Positions 36,154-45,188 of a DNA stretch of 64,000 bases are shown in pieces (position 1 is the stretch's first letter; every line of letters starts with the position of its first letter). Both the position numbers and the translations under genes were made by a program. The notes beneath the pieces were generated by a model. It was not told the origin of the DNA. It did not search any database and saw only the letters and a list, made by a program, of their open reading frames with translations. The DNA is from CBDCGJ01 sp965238305 (GTDB taxonomy: Bacteria; Pseudomonadota; Alphaproteobacteria; GCA-2731375): the NCBI GenBank assembly GCA_965238305.1, contig CBDEHK010000001.1:2232001-2296000 (forward strand). Reading direction: 5' to 3'.

Positions 36154-36882
36154 ATGAGTATATGGGGTAAAATTGTTGGCGGCGTCGGCGGTTTCGCAAT
36201 CGGCGGGCCGATTGGCGCCTTAATCGGCGGCCTGGCCGGGCATGCGCTGGACCGGGTCCGCGACACTTCCGAAGGCGCGACTGACGGGACAAAACAGATC
36301 GCTTTCACCATAGGTGTGATCACGCTTGGCGCCAAAATGGCAAAAGCGGACGGTGTCGTCACCAAAGACGAAATCCAAGCCTTCCGTGAAGTTTTCTCAG
36401 TACCGCCGGAGGAAATGAAGAACGTTTCCCGCGTATTTAATCATGCGCGCCGGGATGCGGCCGGGTTTGAACCCTACGCTCGCCAAATTGCGAACCTGTT
36501 TGAGGGTGATAAACAAGTTTTGGAAGACCTGGTGCACGGTCTCTTCCATATTGCCAAGGCGGACAATATTATTCATCCGGCCGAAATCATCTTCCTGCAA
36601 TCGGTGGCGGAGATTTTTGGTTTTACTGAGTTTGAGTTTCAACGCCTGCGGGCCCATCACGTGGCCCCGGATGCCCACGATCCCTATGCCATTTTGGGGG
36701 TTGAATATGAGGCTAGCGATGATGAGGTCAAATCAACCTATCGTCAGTTGATTCGTGAAAATCATCCGGATCGGGCAATCGCGCAAGGCTTGCCGCAGGA
36801 ATTTATCGATGTCGCCAATGAAAAACTCAAAACCATCAACGATGCCTATGAACGCATCAAATCACAGCGCGGAATGAACTAA
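36154..36882 (+). CDS. DjlA-like protein: glycine-zipper N-terminus, TerB-like and C-terminal DnaJ domain
   Basis: The 242-residue protein has three parts. Residues 5-32 are glycine-rich and hydrophobic (GGVGGFAIGGPIGALIGGL), like a glycine zipper, possibly membrane associated. Residues about 45-160 are a TerB-type helical domain (ADGVVTKDEIQAFREVF, FHIAKADNIIHPAE). Residues about 172-238 are a J-domain with YAILGVEYEASDDEVKSTYR and the essential HPD (ENHPDRA). This is the DjlA architecture, a DnaJ co-chaperone for DnaK, often membrane bound. The usual N-terminal transmembrane segment is replaced by the glycine-rich one. It begins the plus-strand series that includes the amidase and rnpB. Confidence 0.88.
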   Translation: MSIWGKIVGGVGGFAIGGPIGALIGGLAGHALDRVRDTSEGATDGTKQIAFTIGVITLGAKMAKADGVVTKDEIQAFREVFSVPPEEMKNVSRVFNHARRDAAGFEPYARQIANLFEGDKQVLEDLVHGLFHIAKADNIIHPAEIIFLQSVAEIFGFTEFEFQRLRAHHVAPDAHDPYAILGVEYEASDDEVKSTYRQLIRENHPDRAIAQGLPQEFIDVANEKLKTINDAYERIKSQRGMN

Positions 36883-36906
36883 CCGGGAAAACCAGGGGAA
36901 TATTAT

Positions 36907-37662
36907 ATGACAAGGCTTTTGATAGAGCGTTCGGACGGTGTGCGGACGATTACCTTAAATCGACCGGAAAAACGACATGCGATGGATAGCATTATGATCG
37001 CGGAGTTCGTCGAAGCTTTTTCAAACGAGCCGCCGGTCGATGAGCGGGTGACGGTGATCCGCTCAACCGGGCCCGTCTTTTCCGCCGGGGCCGATTTAAG
37101 GGAACGCAAAGGCGCGATTGGTGAGCCGTCCGGGATCGAAGACATGTTCCATTTGGTCGAGAATTATCCCTTGCCGGTTGTCGCGGTCGTCCAAGGGACG
37201 GCAATCGCCGGTGGCTGCGAACTGGCGCTGCATTGTGATTTTGTTGTCGCCAGCACCGATGCCGTGTTTGGGATGTCGTTAACTCAGATCGGTTTGGCAC
37301 CAACTTTTTTCTTGGCCAAGAAAATTCTGGAAGTCGCCGGCCGGGTTGGGGCTCGAGAGGTCTTTTTGCTGGGGGATCCGATCCCGGCGCAGCGGATGCA
37401 CGATATGGGGTGTATCAGTCGAATTGCCGAACCCGCTGCGCTTGATCAAGCCGCGCAACTGATCATCGACCGACTGGCCGCCAATGCCCCGATGTCACTG
37501 CGGGCTACAAAGCAGGTACTGCTGCGCGGGATGTCTTATCGCGACGGCATTGATTATGATCAGGCGAATGCACTGGTCCGGGAAGTTTTCCTAAGTCAGG
37601 ACGCCCAAGAAGGCATAACGGCGCGATTAGAAAAACGCGCCGCTAATTTTCAGGGCAAATAG
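36907..37662 (+). CDS. Enoyl-CoA hydratase/isomerase family protein
   Basis: The 251-residue crotonase-fold protein has TITLNRPEKRHAMDS, FSAGADLRERKG (oxyanion strand), GTAIAGGCELALHCDFVVAS and a later FGMSLTQIGL. The two glutamates of classical hydratases correspond to a weak position here: GGCELAL keeps one Glu, while the second is not obvious (MSLTQIG). Hydratase, isomerase or another crotonase activity is possible. The ribosome site GGGGAATA precedes the ATG by some bases. It lies 24 bases after the DjlA-like gene and 8 before a small gene. Confidence 0.88.
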   Translation: MTRLLIERSDGVRTITLNRPEKRHAMDSIMIAEFVEAFSNEPPVDERVTVIRSTGPVFSAGADLRERKGAIGEPSGIEDMFHLVENYPLPVVAVVQGTAIAGGCELALHCDFVVASTDAVFGMSLTQIGLAPTFFLAKKILEVAGRVGAREVFLLGDPIPAQRMHDMGCISRIAEPAALDQAAQLIIDRLAANAPMSLRATKQVLLRGMSYRDGIDYDQANALVREVFLSQDAQEGITARLEKRAANFQGK

Positions 37663-37670
37663 GTCATTTC

Positions 37671-38015
37671 ATGTTACTACGATTAGCGGGACCTTGGCAG
37701 CAATTGAATGCGGCGAACGTTGCGGCATTGGGCGGATATTTGGGCGTTTATGGGATTCGCAAAGCGGATGGGGAAGTTGTCATGATCGGCATGGCCGGCG
37801 CCCGCACGCTCTTCGGCTTACGCAGTGAACTTACCCAAGAACTGGAAAACCGTGGCGCCGACGGGTTCGAATTCATGGTCGAAGTCAATATGCAATATCA
37901 AAGCCGCTACGCCGAATTGCTGATGGTGCATGAGGCGGATTTCGGCGAATTGCCGGTAGACAATCGCGCTTCGCCGCCGCCTAATTTGGGCCGCCTGAGC
38001 CCGGCCGGAGGTTAA
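37671..38015 (+). CDS. Small protein of unknown function, possibly GIY-YIG-like fold
   Basis: The 114-residue protein contains GVYGIRKADGEVVMIGMAG and LFGLRSELTQELE. This resembles a small domain family I half recognise as a GIY-YIG-like fold without nuclease residues; I am not sure of a name. The tail is proline-rich and probably disordered. It lies between an enoyl-CoA hydratase and an acyl-CoA dehydrogenase gene with gaps of 8 and 4 bases, so it is co-transcribed with them. No catalytic residues can be identified. Confidence 0.55.
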   Translation: MLLRLAGPWQQLNAANVAALGGYLGVYGIRKADGEVVMIGMAGARTLFGLRSELTQELENRGADGFEFMVEVNMQYQSRYAELLMVHEADFGELPVDNRASPPPNLGRLSPAGG

Positions 38016-38019
38016 GGAC

Positions 38020-39186
38020 ATGGATTTCCAATTATCAGATGAGCAAAGATTGCTGGTCGATGTCGTCCGCCGTTTCGTGCGCCAAGAGATTGTCCCGCTG
38101 GAAGATGATTTAGATCCCGATGCCGGTAGTTTGCCGCCGGCCGAAAGCGAACGCCTGATCGCAATGACCAAGGATATGGGGCTCTATGGGCTCGATATTC
38201 CCCATGAATATGGCGGTCCGGAAATCGATATCATGACCCGGACACTATTGGCGATCGAGATGTCGCAGCACCGCGCCGGCCTTTATGCACCCTGTTACGG
38301 GGTCTTTGGCGGGGCCGGTCTGGCGCAGCTTTACGAAGCCGATGAGGCGCAAAAGGAACGCTACCTCTATCCGACGTTGCGGGGTGAGAAGCGTGGTTTT
38401 TTCGGCCTGACGGAACCATCCGGCGGTAGTGATCCGGCCCGCGCCATCCAGACCCGGGCTGTCCAGGATGGTGACGATTGGGTATTGAATGGGTCGAAAA
38501 TTTTTATCTCCGGTGCCGATAAGGCTGACTTTGGCTTGGTCTTTGCGCGCACGGATCCGAATAAGGGAAGGAATGGGGTAACCTGTTTTATTGTCGATAC
38601 GGATATGCCGGGCTTTCATGTTCGCCGGGTGGTGCATACTTTGCGCTCGACCCATTACGGCACGGAATTGCAGTTCGAAGATCTGCGGGTACCGGCCAGC
38701 AATATTCTGGGTGAGGTTAATGGTGGCTTTGCGATCGCCAATGATCGCCTCAGCCGTCAACGAATTCCCTACGCCGCCGGTTGCCTTGGTGTCGCCATCA
38801 AAGCCCAGGAAATGGCCATCGAATATTCAAAAATTCGCGAAACTTTCGGTGATCTTTTGGCCACCCGACAAGGTATTCAATGGATGATCATTGACAACGA
38901 GATCGATATTCGCACCAGCCGCTGGTTGATCCTGGATGCCGCCGACAAAGCCAATCGCGGCGAAAGTTTTCGCACCGAAGCCGCCATGGCGAAGCTTGTC
39001 AGCAGCGAAGGGGCCAGTCGGGTGGTCGACCGGTCGATGCAAATTCACGGCGGTTATGGTGTCAGTAAAGATTTTCCGCTGGAACGCTGGTATCGAGAAA
39101 TGCGTATCCGCCGGATCGGGGAAGGACCCAGCGAAGTGCAACGCCTGATCATCGCCCGCGACCTGATCGGTGGCAATTTTAAATAA
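38020..39186 (+). CDS. Acyl-CoA dehydrogenase
   Basis: The 388-residue flavoenzyme has the FAD/substrate motif FFGLTEPSGGSDPARA, KIFISGADKADFG, QGIQWMIIDNEI and the C-terminal IQIHGGYGVSKDFPLERWYREM. The catalytic glutamate is preserved in IGEGPSEVQR near residue 367. Short- to medium-chain acyl-CoA substrates are common for this length. The ribosome sites GGAGG and AAGGAC precede the ATG. It follows the small protein gene at 4 bases. With the enoyl-CoA hydratase above it forms the first two steps of beta-oxidation-like chemistry. Electron acceptor (ETF) is not in this window. Confidence 0.93.
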   Translation: MDFQLSDEQRLLVDVVRRFVRQEIVPLEDDLDPDAGSLPPAESERLIAMTKDMGLYGLDIPHEYGGPEIDIMTRTLLAIEMSQHRAGLYAPCYGVFGGAGLAQLYEADEAQKERYLYPTLRGEKRGFFGLTEPSGGSDPARAIQTRAVQDGDDWVLNGSKIFISGADKADFGLVFARTDPNKGRNGVTCFIVDTDMPGFHVRRVVHTLRSTHYGTELQFEDLRVPASNILGEVNGGFAIANDRLSRQRIPYAAGCLGVAIKAQEMAIEYSKIRETFGDLLATRQGIQWMIIDNEIDIRTSRWLILDAADKANRGESFRTEAAMAKLVSSEGASRVVDRSMQIHGGYGVSKDFPLERWYREMRIRRIGEGPSEVQRLIIARDLIGGNFK

Positions 39187-39195
39187 GGCCTCTTA

Positions 39196-40050
39196 ATGAG
39201 CGTATCTCACTTGGCCCTGGCCATGATCGTCAATCTTATCTGGGGATTTAATCTTGTTGCGTCGAAATACGGGGTTGAGCATTTTCCACCAATGTTTTTC
39301 ACCGGCCTGCGTTTTGTATTCATCGTGCTGGTTTTGCTGCCCTGGTTGAAGCCTATCAAAGGCAAGATGAAAGAAATGCTGTCAATTGCGTTTGTTCTAG
39401 GCGTTGTGCATTATTCCCTTATGTTTACCGGCTTGGCGTTGTCGGCGGATGTATCGTCGGTTGCAATCGCGATACAAAGCAATGTGCTATTCGCCACGCT
39501 TCTGGCGGTCGTGTTTTTGGGTGAACGAATTGGCTGGCGTCGAAGCGCGGCCCTAGTTGCCGCTTTTGGCGGCGTTGTCCTGATCGGCTTCGACCCAAAT
39601 GTTTTGGAGCATTTGGATTCGTTGGTTTTGGTGCTTATTGCGGCGTTTGCCTTCGCCATTGGCACGATTCTAATTCGACGCGCCGGTCAGATGAATGTGT
39701 TTTCGATGAACGCATGGATCGCCGTGGTCGCAGCACCCGGCCTGTTCATCCTCTCGGCCAACTTCGAAAAGGGCCAAATGGAAGCGCTGCAGAGTGATGC
39801 TTGGTTGCCTTGGGCGGCCGTTGCTTTTAGTGCCATTGGTGCTACGGTAATCGGCCATAGCGGCGCCTATTATTTGTGGCAAAGATATCCAGTCAATCTC
39901 GTTTCGACAATTTTACTCTTGTCACCAGTATTTGGTGTTGTATTCGGGGTTATGTTTTGGGGCGATCAATTGACCTGGAAACTGATCGTCGGCGGTCTGG
40001 CCACATTGTTAGGGGTCGCGGTTATTACCATTCGGACTAAACCTGCATGA
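39196..40050 (+). CDS. EamA/DMT-family membrane transporter
   Basis: The 284-residue protein has two halves of five hydrophobic helices. It starts with MIVNLIWGFNLVASKYGVEH, a conserved EamA opening, and contains SSVAIAIQSNVLFATLLAVVF and, near the end, WKLIVGGLATLLGVAVITI. Permeases of this type are usually exporters of amino acids or metabolites in the inner membrane; the substrate is unknown. It overlaps the amidase gene by 4 bases (ATGA), so the two are translationally coupled. That is an unusual partnership and may only be operon proximity. Confidence 0.88.
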   Translation: MSVSHLALAMIVNLIWGFNLVASKYGVEHFPPMFFTGLRFVFIVLVLLPWLKPIKGKMKEMLSIAFVLGVVHYSLMFTGLALSADVSSVAIAIQSNVLFATLLAVVFLGERIGWRRSAALVAAFGGVVLIGFDPNVLEHLDSLVLVLIAAFAFAIGTILIRRAGQMNVFSMNAWIAVVAAPGLFILSANFEKGQMEALQSDAWLPWAAVAFSAIGATVIGHSGAYYLWQRYPVNLVSTILLLSPVFGVVFGVMFWGDQLTWKLIVGGLATLLGVAVITIRTKPA

Positions 40051-40793
40051 ACTTTGAAATCACGTCGCACCCGTCACCAAATTTCGACGAACGTGGCAGT
40101 GGCAACAATATCGACATGATTGTCGTGCACTATACCGGCATGGAAAGCGGGCTGGTGGCCCTGCAACGACTGTGCGATCCGGCGGCGAAAGTCAGCGCCC
40201 ATTATCTGATCGAGGAAGATGGCCGGATCTTTCAATTGGTCACGGACGACAAACGTGCATGGCATGCGGGGCAATCGTATTGGGCAGGATGTAGCGATAT
40301 AAATTCCTGCTCTATCGGGATCGAATTAGTCAATCCCGGCCACGAATTTGGCTATCGCGCATTTCCGAACGAACAAATTGAAAGCTTTATCAATCTGGCC
40401 CGCGAGCTGGCGATGCGTTATCGCATTCCGCGTTATCGGATCCTATGTCATAGCGACGTCGCGCCCCTGCGCAAAGAAGATCCGGGCGAGCTGTTCCCTT
40501 GGCAACGCCTTTATGGCGGCGGCATCGGTTTCTGGCGCGCCGCAGAATTTAAGTCGGAGGTGAAAGGTCCACGCCTACGCGAAGGCGCCAAAGGTGTGAA
40601 TATTGCGACGCTTAAATCGGAATTTCAACGCTTCGGTTATGGTCTGAAAGACAGCGATCTGTTCGATGCCGAGCTTAAAGCGGTCGTGGTGGCATTCCAA
40701 CGCCACTGGCGGCAGAAAAAATGTGACGGGGTGGCTGATCCGGAAACCCGCTCAATTCTCCAGCATTTGTTGATGCGTTTACCATCAGCCTAA
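40047..40793 (+). CDS. N-acetylmuramoyl-L-alanine amidase (AmiD-like, amidase_2) with peptidoglycan-binding domain
   Basis: The 248-residue protein has an amidase_2 domain (about 20-165). Zinc ligands are plausible at His in VVHYTG, His in LCHSDVAP and Asp in KEDPGELF, with the general acid region in SIGIELVNPG. A C-terminal peptidoglycan-binding helical domain (about 185-245, LKSEFQRFGY and VVAFQRHWR) follows. It cleaves the amide between MurNAc and L-alanine. No signal peptide is visible, so it may be a cytosolic 1,6-anhydro-type (AmpD) enzyme or use an unrecognised export. The position next to rnpB and the dcw cluster matches my memory of alphaproteobacterial genomes. Confidence 0.88.
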   Translation: MNFEITSHPSPNFDERGSGNNIDMIVVHYTGMESGLVALQRLCDPAAKVSAHYLIEEDGRIFQLVTDDKRAWHAGQSYWAGCSDINSCSIGIELVNPGHEFGYRAFPNEQIESFINLARELAMRYRIPRYRILCHSDVAPLRKEDPGELFPWQRLYGGGIGFWRAAEFKSEVKGPRLREGAKGVNIATLKSEFQRFGYGLKDSDLFDAELKAVVVAFQRHWRQKKCDGVADPETRSILQHLLMRLPSA

Positions 40794-40890
40794 GTATTGG
40801 TCGGACCTATCACGAGATTCTGATATTGAGCGGATGATAATACCGACGTATCATCTTTCCTTGCTGAAGCATCAATTGAGGGAGGTGTTG

Positions 40891-41760
40891 ATGAGCCGTT
40901 TTTTCGGAATGCGTAACTTAATTCAACTATGCTTGGTTTTGGCTGGAGTAACACTATGGGCGGTTCCGGCGATCTCAAAACCGATTGCCGGCGAAAGCAA
41001 AAAGTTGGGGAAAGAACTGGTCACCGCTTTCGCCGAATTCGAAAAAAGCGGCGCGCCGAGAGCGATTGGCGTTCGCTTCACTGGTAAATTATTCGCTGGC
41101 CTGCCGCCGGAACCTAATACCACTAGCCGGTGTTTCGACCTTAATGGTGACGGCACGCATTCCGTCAATGAATGCGAAGGCGATACCGAGGTGCAACTAT
41201 CATTTCCCAAAGCGGTCTTGGATCGCGAAGATATTCCCTTTGGCTGGGCCGGCATGAACTGGAACCCTGCCGGTCATCCGCCGCCAAAAGTTTACGGATT
41301 GCCGCATTTCGATTTCCACTTTTACATGGTTCCTCGCGAAGAAATCGCGGCTCAACGCCCAGGTAAATGCGGTTTTTTCATGCATTGCGATGATTTCAAG
41401 CGAGCGACGGTCGCCGTACCGGCGAAATATATGCCGGACGTACATAAAAGCGTTGGCGCAGCGGTGCAGAAAATGGGTGATCATTATATCAATATGTCGT
41501 CCCGTGAATTTGAAAATCCGCCGAAGAAGTTCACCTATACTTTTATTTATGGTGCCTATGACGGTCATATAACGTTTTATGAACCGATGGTCACGGTCGA
41601 ACATTTCATGACTAAATCGAACCGGTGCAACGGTATTAAGAAACCACAGGCGTGGGAGCGGGCCGGTTATTATCCGACCATGTATTGCATTCGCTATTGG
41701 GCCCCGGATGATCAGTATTCGGTGACCCTGGAAAGATTTGTCAAACGTTTGGCCGAGTAA
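40891..41760 (+). CDS. Secreted protein with DUF5602-like (TTHB210-type) domain
   Basis: The 289-residue product from ATG 40891 has a strong ribosome site (GGGAGG). A signal peptide follows (LIQLCLVLAGVTLWAVPAISK), so it is exported; a longer frame start at 40834 lies outside this context. The mature part contains FDFHFYMVPREEI, MGDHYIN and FIYGAYDGHITFYEPM, which match what I remember of the DUF5602/TTHB210 family, with conserved histidines that could bind a metal. Four cysteines (CGFFMHC, CNGI, YCIRY) may form disulphides. No enzyme activity is known to me. It stands alone before rnpB. Confidence 0.75.
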   Translation: MSRFFGMRNLIQLCLVLAGVTLWAVPAISKPIAGESKKLGKELVTAFAEFEKSGAPRAIGVRFTGKLFAGLPPEPNTTSRCFDLNGDGTHSVNECEGDTEVQLSFPKAVLDREDIPFGWAGMNWNPAGHPPPKVYGLPHFDFHFYMVPREEIAAQRPGKCGFFMHCDDFKRATVAVPAKYMPDVHKSVGAAVQKMGDHYINMSSREFENPPKKFTYTFIYGAYDGHITFYEPMVTVEHFMTKSNRCNGIKKPQAWERAGYYPTMYCIRYWAPDDQYSVTLERFVKRLAE

Positions 41761-41786
41761 TCCGACGAAGTTCACGCGTTATCCGC

Positions 41787-41815
41787 TTGACCATTGGTCC
41801 ATCAATGACCACATT
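41787..41815 (+). promoter_or_regulatory. Probable promoter of rnpB
   Basis: TTGACC (41787-41792), a 17-base spacer and CACATT (41810-41815) place a start site near 41822. This coincides with the first base of the P1 helix of the RNase P RNA. The -35 match is good, the -10 weak. Confidence 0.55.
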
Positions 41816-41820
41816 GCCGG

Positions 41821-42236
<416 letters not shown>

Positions 42237-42281
42237 CCTTATTCATCAGTTCAATTGATATTGAAATTGCGAATTATTGCG

Positions 42282-43424
42282 TCAACTATCGTGGTTTTCT
42301 GAATCTAATTCCGCAAGCATGGTGTGCATCGTTTTGTGGAAGTGGACGATCGCTTTTTCGAAATGGCCGAATGTGAAATGGCTATTGGCGTTGCTATTTA
42401 GACCGATCTGGATACCACAAGCCGCGGCACGATCTTCGTCTAGACCGGTGTCTTTCACAAAAGTTGCGTCGCGTTTGGCTTCGTCCAGCTTAGATTTCTC
42501 ATGACCGCTAGCAGGATTACTCAGCCGATAAATCACCCATCGGGTTTTTGTCGGTGTCACCGGCTCCAGAATAATCATCAAAGAATGGCTCGACAACCTG
42601 GTGACATGGGTATTCGGGAAAAGTTGGTGAACATAGGTGACCATGCCGTCGATGCGACGTTGCGCAGGCGGCACTTCGCGTAATTTTTCAATGCGGTTAA
42701 AGGGAAAGGTGATGCGCGAATTCGAGCCATAGGTTTCGACGACGTTCAAATTGTCGAAGCCATAAGGGTAGAAAGAGCGATTGTGCAATGCCTTGATATG
42801 GTAGCCTTCCATTGAAGTCTCGGCGATCAACTTCCAGTTTGCCTCGTCGATCATCTCGTTTGAATCAAAAACAACCTGGTCGGGTTCAAAGAGTTCCGGG
42901 AGTTCTGCTAACGTCCCGGCGGAAATTGCGTCATCCTGGGTGACGAAGATCAAGCCGCTTTGTTCTTCCGCTGTTACCGGTACGAGACCGTGTTTTGCTG
43001 GATCAAGATCGGGAAATCCATCAGCGCCAGGAATATGCTTCAATTGACCGTCCAAGCCGTAGGTCCAAGCATGATAAGGACACACAAAAGCTCGTGCGCA
43101 ACCACTGTCTTGCGCGACCGACATGCCTCGATGGCGACAAACATTGCGAAAGGCACGCACTACACCATCATCTCCGCGTACCACCAGCAATGGTGTGCCT
43201 GCTGCTATTCGTGCCACATAGGAGCCATTTTTCGGCAGCGCCGCTGAAGGACAATACGGAACCGGCAATCGGCGTAACAATTGAATTTCGGCATCAAATC
43301 GAGTTTGGGAACAATAGTTTTCCGTCGGTTCATGCCATGTATCGTCACCAAGGTCGGTTGATTTTTCGTCTATGTGGCTGAAGATTCTTTCGATGACGTC
43401 AGCGTCGCTTAACAACAATGCCAT
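42282..43424 (-). CDS. Rieske-type aromatic ring-hydroxylating oxygenase, alpha subunit-like
   Basis: The 380-residue protein has the Rieske [2Fe-2S] motif CRHRG-x-CPYHAWTYG (near residue 95-115) and a catalytic-domain helix AETSMEGYHIKALH, with the bridging acidic residue and two iron histidines, plus a later aspartate region. The start is ATG 43424 with an AGAGAGAA ribosome site; a longer frame start would place 33 odd residues in front. It should oxidise an aromatic ring, betaine-like amine or similar compound in the cytosol, needing a reductase partner that is not in this window. It is a lone gene between rnpB and the division cluster. The substrate is not readable. Confidence 0.9.
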   Translation of the reverse strand: MALLLSDADVIERIFSHIDEKSTDLGDDTWHEPTENYCSQTRFDAEIQLLRRLPVPYCPSAALPKNGSYVARIAAGTPLLVVRGDDGVVRAFRNVCRHRGMSVAQDSGCARAFVCPYHAWTYGLDGQLKHIPGADGFPDLDPAKHGLVPVTAEEQSGLIFVTQDDAISAGTLAELPELFEPDQVVFDSNEMIDEANWKLIAETSMEGYHIKALHNRSFYPYGFDNLNVVETYGSNSRITFPFNRIEKLREVPPAQRRIDGMVTYVHQLFPNTHVTRLSSHSLMIILEPVTPTKTRWVIYRLSNPASGHEKSKLDEAKRDATFVKDTGLDEDRAAACGIQIGLNSNANSHFTFGHFEKAIVHFHKTMHTMLAELDSENHDS

Positions 43425-43557
43425 TAATTCTCTCTGCGAGGTTATTGACCGCCGTGACAATATCAATGTTGCGATCCGCTTGTCCATGCAGGGGGGATCG
43501 ATTGATTTTGATATCGAAAACACACAAGCCAGTGCCTATGCAAAATAGCGGCCGAAT

Positions 43558-43572
43558 GTTCTCATTTTGTTC
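43558..43572. promoter_or_regulatory. LexA (SOS) box-like GTTC-N7-GTTC
   Basis: A direct repeat GTTC, TCATTTT, GTTC occurs in the spacer between the Rieske gene and mraZ. It matches the known alphaproteobacterial LexA consensus GTTC-N7-GTTC. About two such matches are expected by chance in a 64 kb window, so it is only suggestive. Confidence 0.3.
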
Positions 43573-43627
43573 TAATCCCTTGAAAAACAAAGAGAAATCC
43601 ATAGAATTTTAGTCAACTTCCATTGAC

Positions 43628-43662
43628 TCCCACAAAAACCCATGGTATCCCAGTTAATCCCA
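43628..43662. promoter_or_regulatory. MraZ-type operator: four TGGGN repeats at 10-base spacing
   Basis: Read on the minus strand, four copies of TGGGN occur at 43662-43658 (TGGGA), 43652-43648 (TGGGA), 43642-43638 (TGGGT) and 43632-43628 (TGGGA). Each is separated by exactly 5 bases, giving a 10-base helical period. This is the arrangement described for MraZ binding, and it lies about 105-140 bases upstream of mraZ. It is read on the complement of the mraZ strand. It probably mediates feedback control of the cluster. Confidence 0.8.
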
Positions 43663-43765
43663 AGCGTATTGAGTTTGTATCGGGAAGTGTTGAGTTTGTA
43701 AAAGGGGAATTAGGTCCGAGTTTGATCTCCCTTAAGTGCGTGCCATTTGCCACGGGGGCGGAGCC

Positions 43766-44233
43766 TTGACGTTGTTCTTGTCGAGATTCGACAATAAGGT
43801 CGACCGTAAAGGCCGGGTTTCCATACCGGCCCCGTGGCGCACGGCGCTTGCCAGCCAAAACTTTGCCGGTGTGGTTGTCTATCCTTCGCCGGTTAATCAG
43901 GGGATCATGGGATCCGGTATGGACCGGATGGAGCGGATCTCCCAAAGTATCGATAGTTTAAATCCATATAGTGACGAATTTGGGGCACTGGCGGCGACGA
44001 TTTTGGCCGGTAGTTTTCAATTGCCTTTTGACGGTGAAGGGCGGGTCGTCCTACCGCAGAGTATTCTCAATTTTGCCAATATTACCGATTTCGCCACCTT
44101 CACCGGCTTAGGCCAAACCTTTCAAATCTGGCAGCCCGACGCTTTTGATGCCTACATTGCCGATGTTCAGGAAAAAGCCCGTGAGCAAGCGGTCCATCTA
44201 ACCTTACCAAAGCCCGGTACTGCCGATGACTGA
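43766..44233 (+). CDS. mraZ: Transcriptional regulator MraZ
   Basis: The 155-residue protein has two SpoVT-AbrB-type DNA-binding repeats. The first includes NKVDRKGRVSIPAPWR near residue 10, the second FDGEGRVVLPQSIL near residue 95. It is a ring-forming DNA-binding protein that controls the dcw cluster through TGGGN repeats, and four such repeats lie upstream. The start is TTG 43766 (the frame also has a TTG at 43772 with better spacing to GGAG); GTG 43736 would give ten atypical residues. It overlaps rsmH by 8 bases and heads the cluster. Confidence 0.93.
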   Translation: MTLFLSRFDNKVDRKGRVSIPAPWRTALASQNFAGVVVYPSPVNQGIMGSGMDRMERISQSIDSLNPYSDEFGALAATILAGSFQLPFDGEGRVVLPQSILNFANITDFATFTGLGQTFQIWQPDAFDAYIADVQEKAREQAVHLTLPKPGTADD

Positions 44234-45188
44234 GCGGCATTTCCCCGTCATGCGTGATGAAGTGGTAGCCGCGATTGCAGCGAAAGACGGGGAAATTATT
44301 GTCGATGCGACGTTTGGTGCGGGTGGTTATTCTCTGGCTTTTTTGGAATCCGCAAATTGTACCGTTATTGCCATCGATCGGGATCCGGATGCGATTGCCG
44401 CCGGTACGGAACTGGTGGAAGCGATGTCTGGGCGTTTGCAGCTGATCGAGGGGTGTTTCGGTGATATGGTGGCGCTGCTGGCAAATGCCGGCATTACCCG
44501 GGTCGATGGCATTGCCATGGATTTGGGCGTATCGTCGATGCAGCTGGACCAGGCTGAGCGCGGTTTTTCCTTCATGCATGACGGGCCGCTCGACATGCGA
44601 ATGGGTCAAGCGGGTGAAGATGCGGCCGATCTGGTCAACAATCTAGCGGAAGCTGAGCTTGCCGATATCATCTATCAGTATGGTGAAGAGCGGCGGTCCC
44701 GCGCCATCGCTCGCGCCATTGTGGCAGCACGCGAAGCCGGCCAGATATTGAAGACGGGCCAGTTGGCCGATGTCGTCAGCGGTGTTTTGGGGCGCCAGCG
44801 GGATACAAAAATGCATCCGGCAACCCGCACTTTTCAGGCCCTTAGGGTTTATGTAAATCGCGAGCTGGATGAACTCGACAATGGTCTTCGGGCAGCCGAA
44901 CAACTTTTGACGCCCGGTGGTCGTTTAGCGGTGGTTTCGTTTCATTCTTTAGAAGATCGTCGGGTGAAGCAGTTTCTGATTGATCGTTCCGGCGCCGCGC
45001 CGCGTGGCTCGCGACATTTGCCACCAGACGAAGCAGACACACCGGCGCCGACGTTTGAGCTCATTCGCCGTGGCGTCACAAAACCATCTGCGGCCGAAAT
45101 CAAAGCCAATGCACGGTCCCGTTCGGCGCGCCTTCGCGTGGCCATACGAACTGATGCGCCGGTTTGGCCCGAACAGGTGGCGGCATGA
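44226..45188 (+). CDS. rsmH: 16S rRNA (cytosine-N4)-methyltransferase RsmH (MraW)
   Basis: The 320-residue enzyme methylates N4 of cytosine 1402 in 16S rRNA using SAM. It has HFPVMRDEVV at the start, DATFGAGGYS (SAM site), AIDRDPDAI, GIAMDLGVSSMQLD and RTFQALRVYVNREL, and ends with FHSLEDRRVKQFL and a C-terminal KANARSRSARLRV. All match the family closely. It overlaps mraZ by 8 bases and ftsL by 4 (ATGA). It is the second gene of the division cluster, with translation coupled to both neighbours. Confidence 0.97.
   Translation: MTERHFPVMRDEVVAAIAAKDGEIIVDATFGAGGYSLAFLESANCTVIAIDRDPDAIAAGTELVEAMSGRLQLIEGCFGDMVALLANAGITRVDGIAMDLGVSSMQLDQAERGFSFMHDGPLDMRMGQAGEDAADLVNNLAEAELADIIYQYGEERRSRAIARAIVAAREAGQILKTGQLADVVSGVLGRQRDTKMHPATRTFQALRVYVNRELDELDNGLRAAEQLLTPGGRLAVVSFHSLEDRRVKQFLIDRSGAAPRGSRHLPPDEADTPAPTFELIRRGVTKPSAAEIKANARSRSARLRVAIRTDAPVWPEQVAA

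Noticed and set aside
43665..43720. Repeated GAGTTTG segments before mraZ as promoter or operator
   Set aside because: Three GAGTTTG copies are visible, but no consistent spacing or -10 match allowed a confident promoter call.
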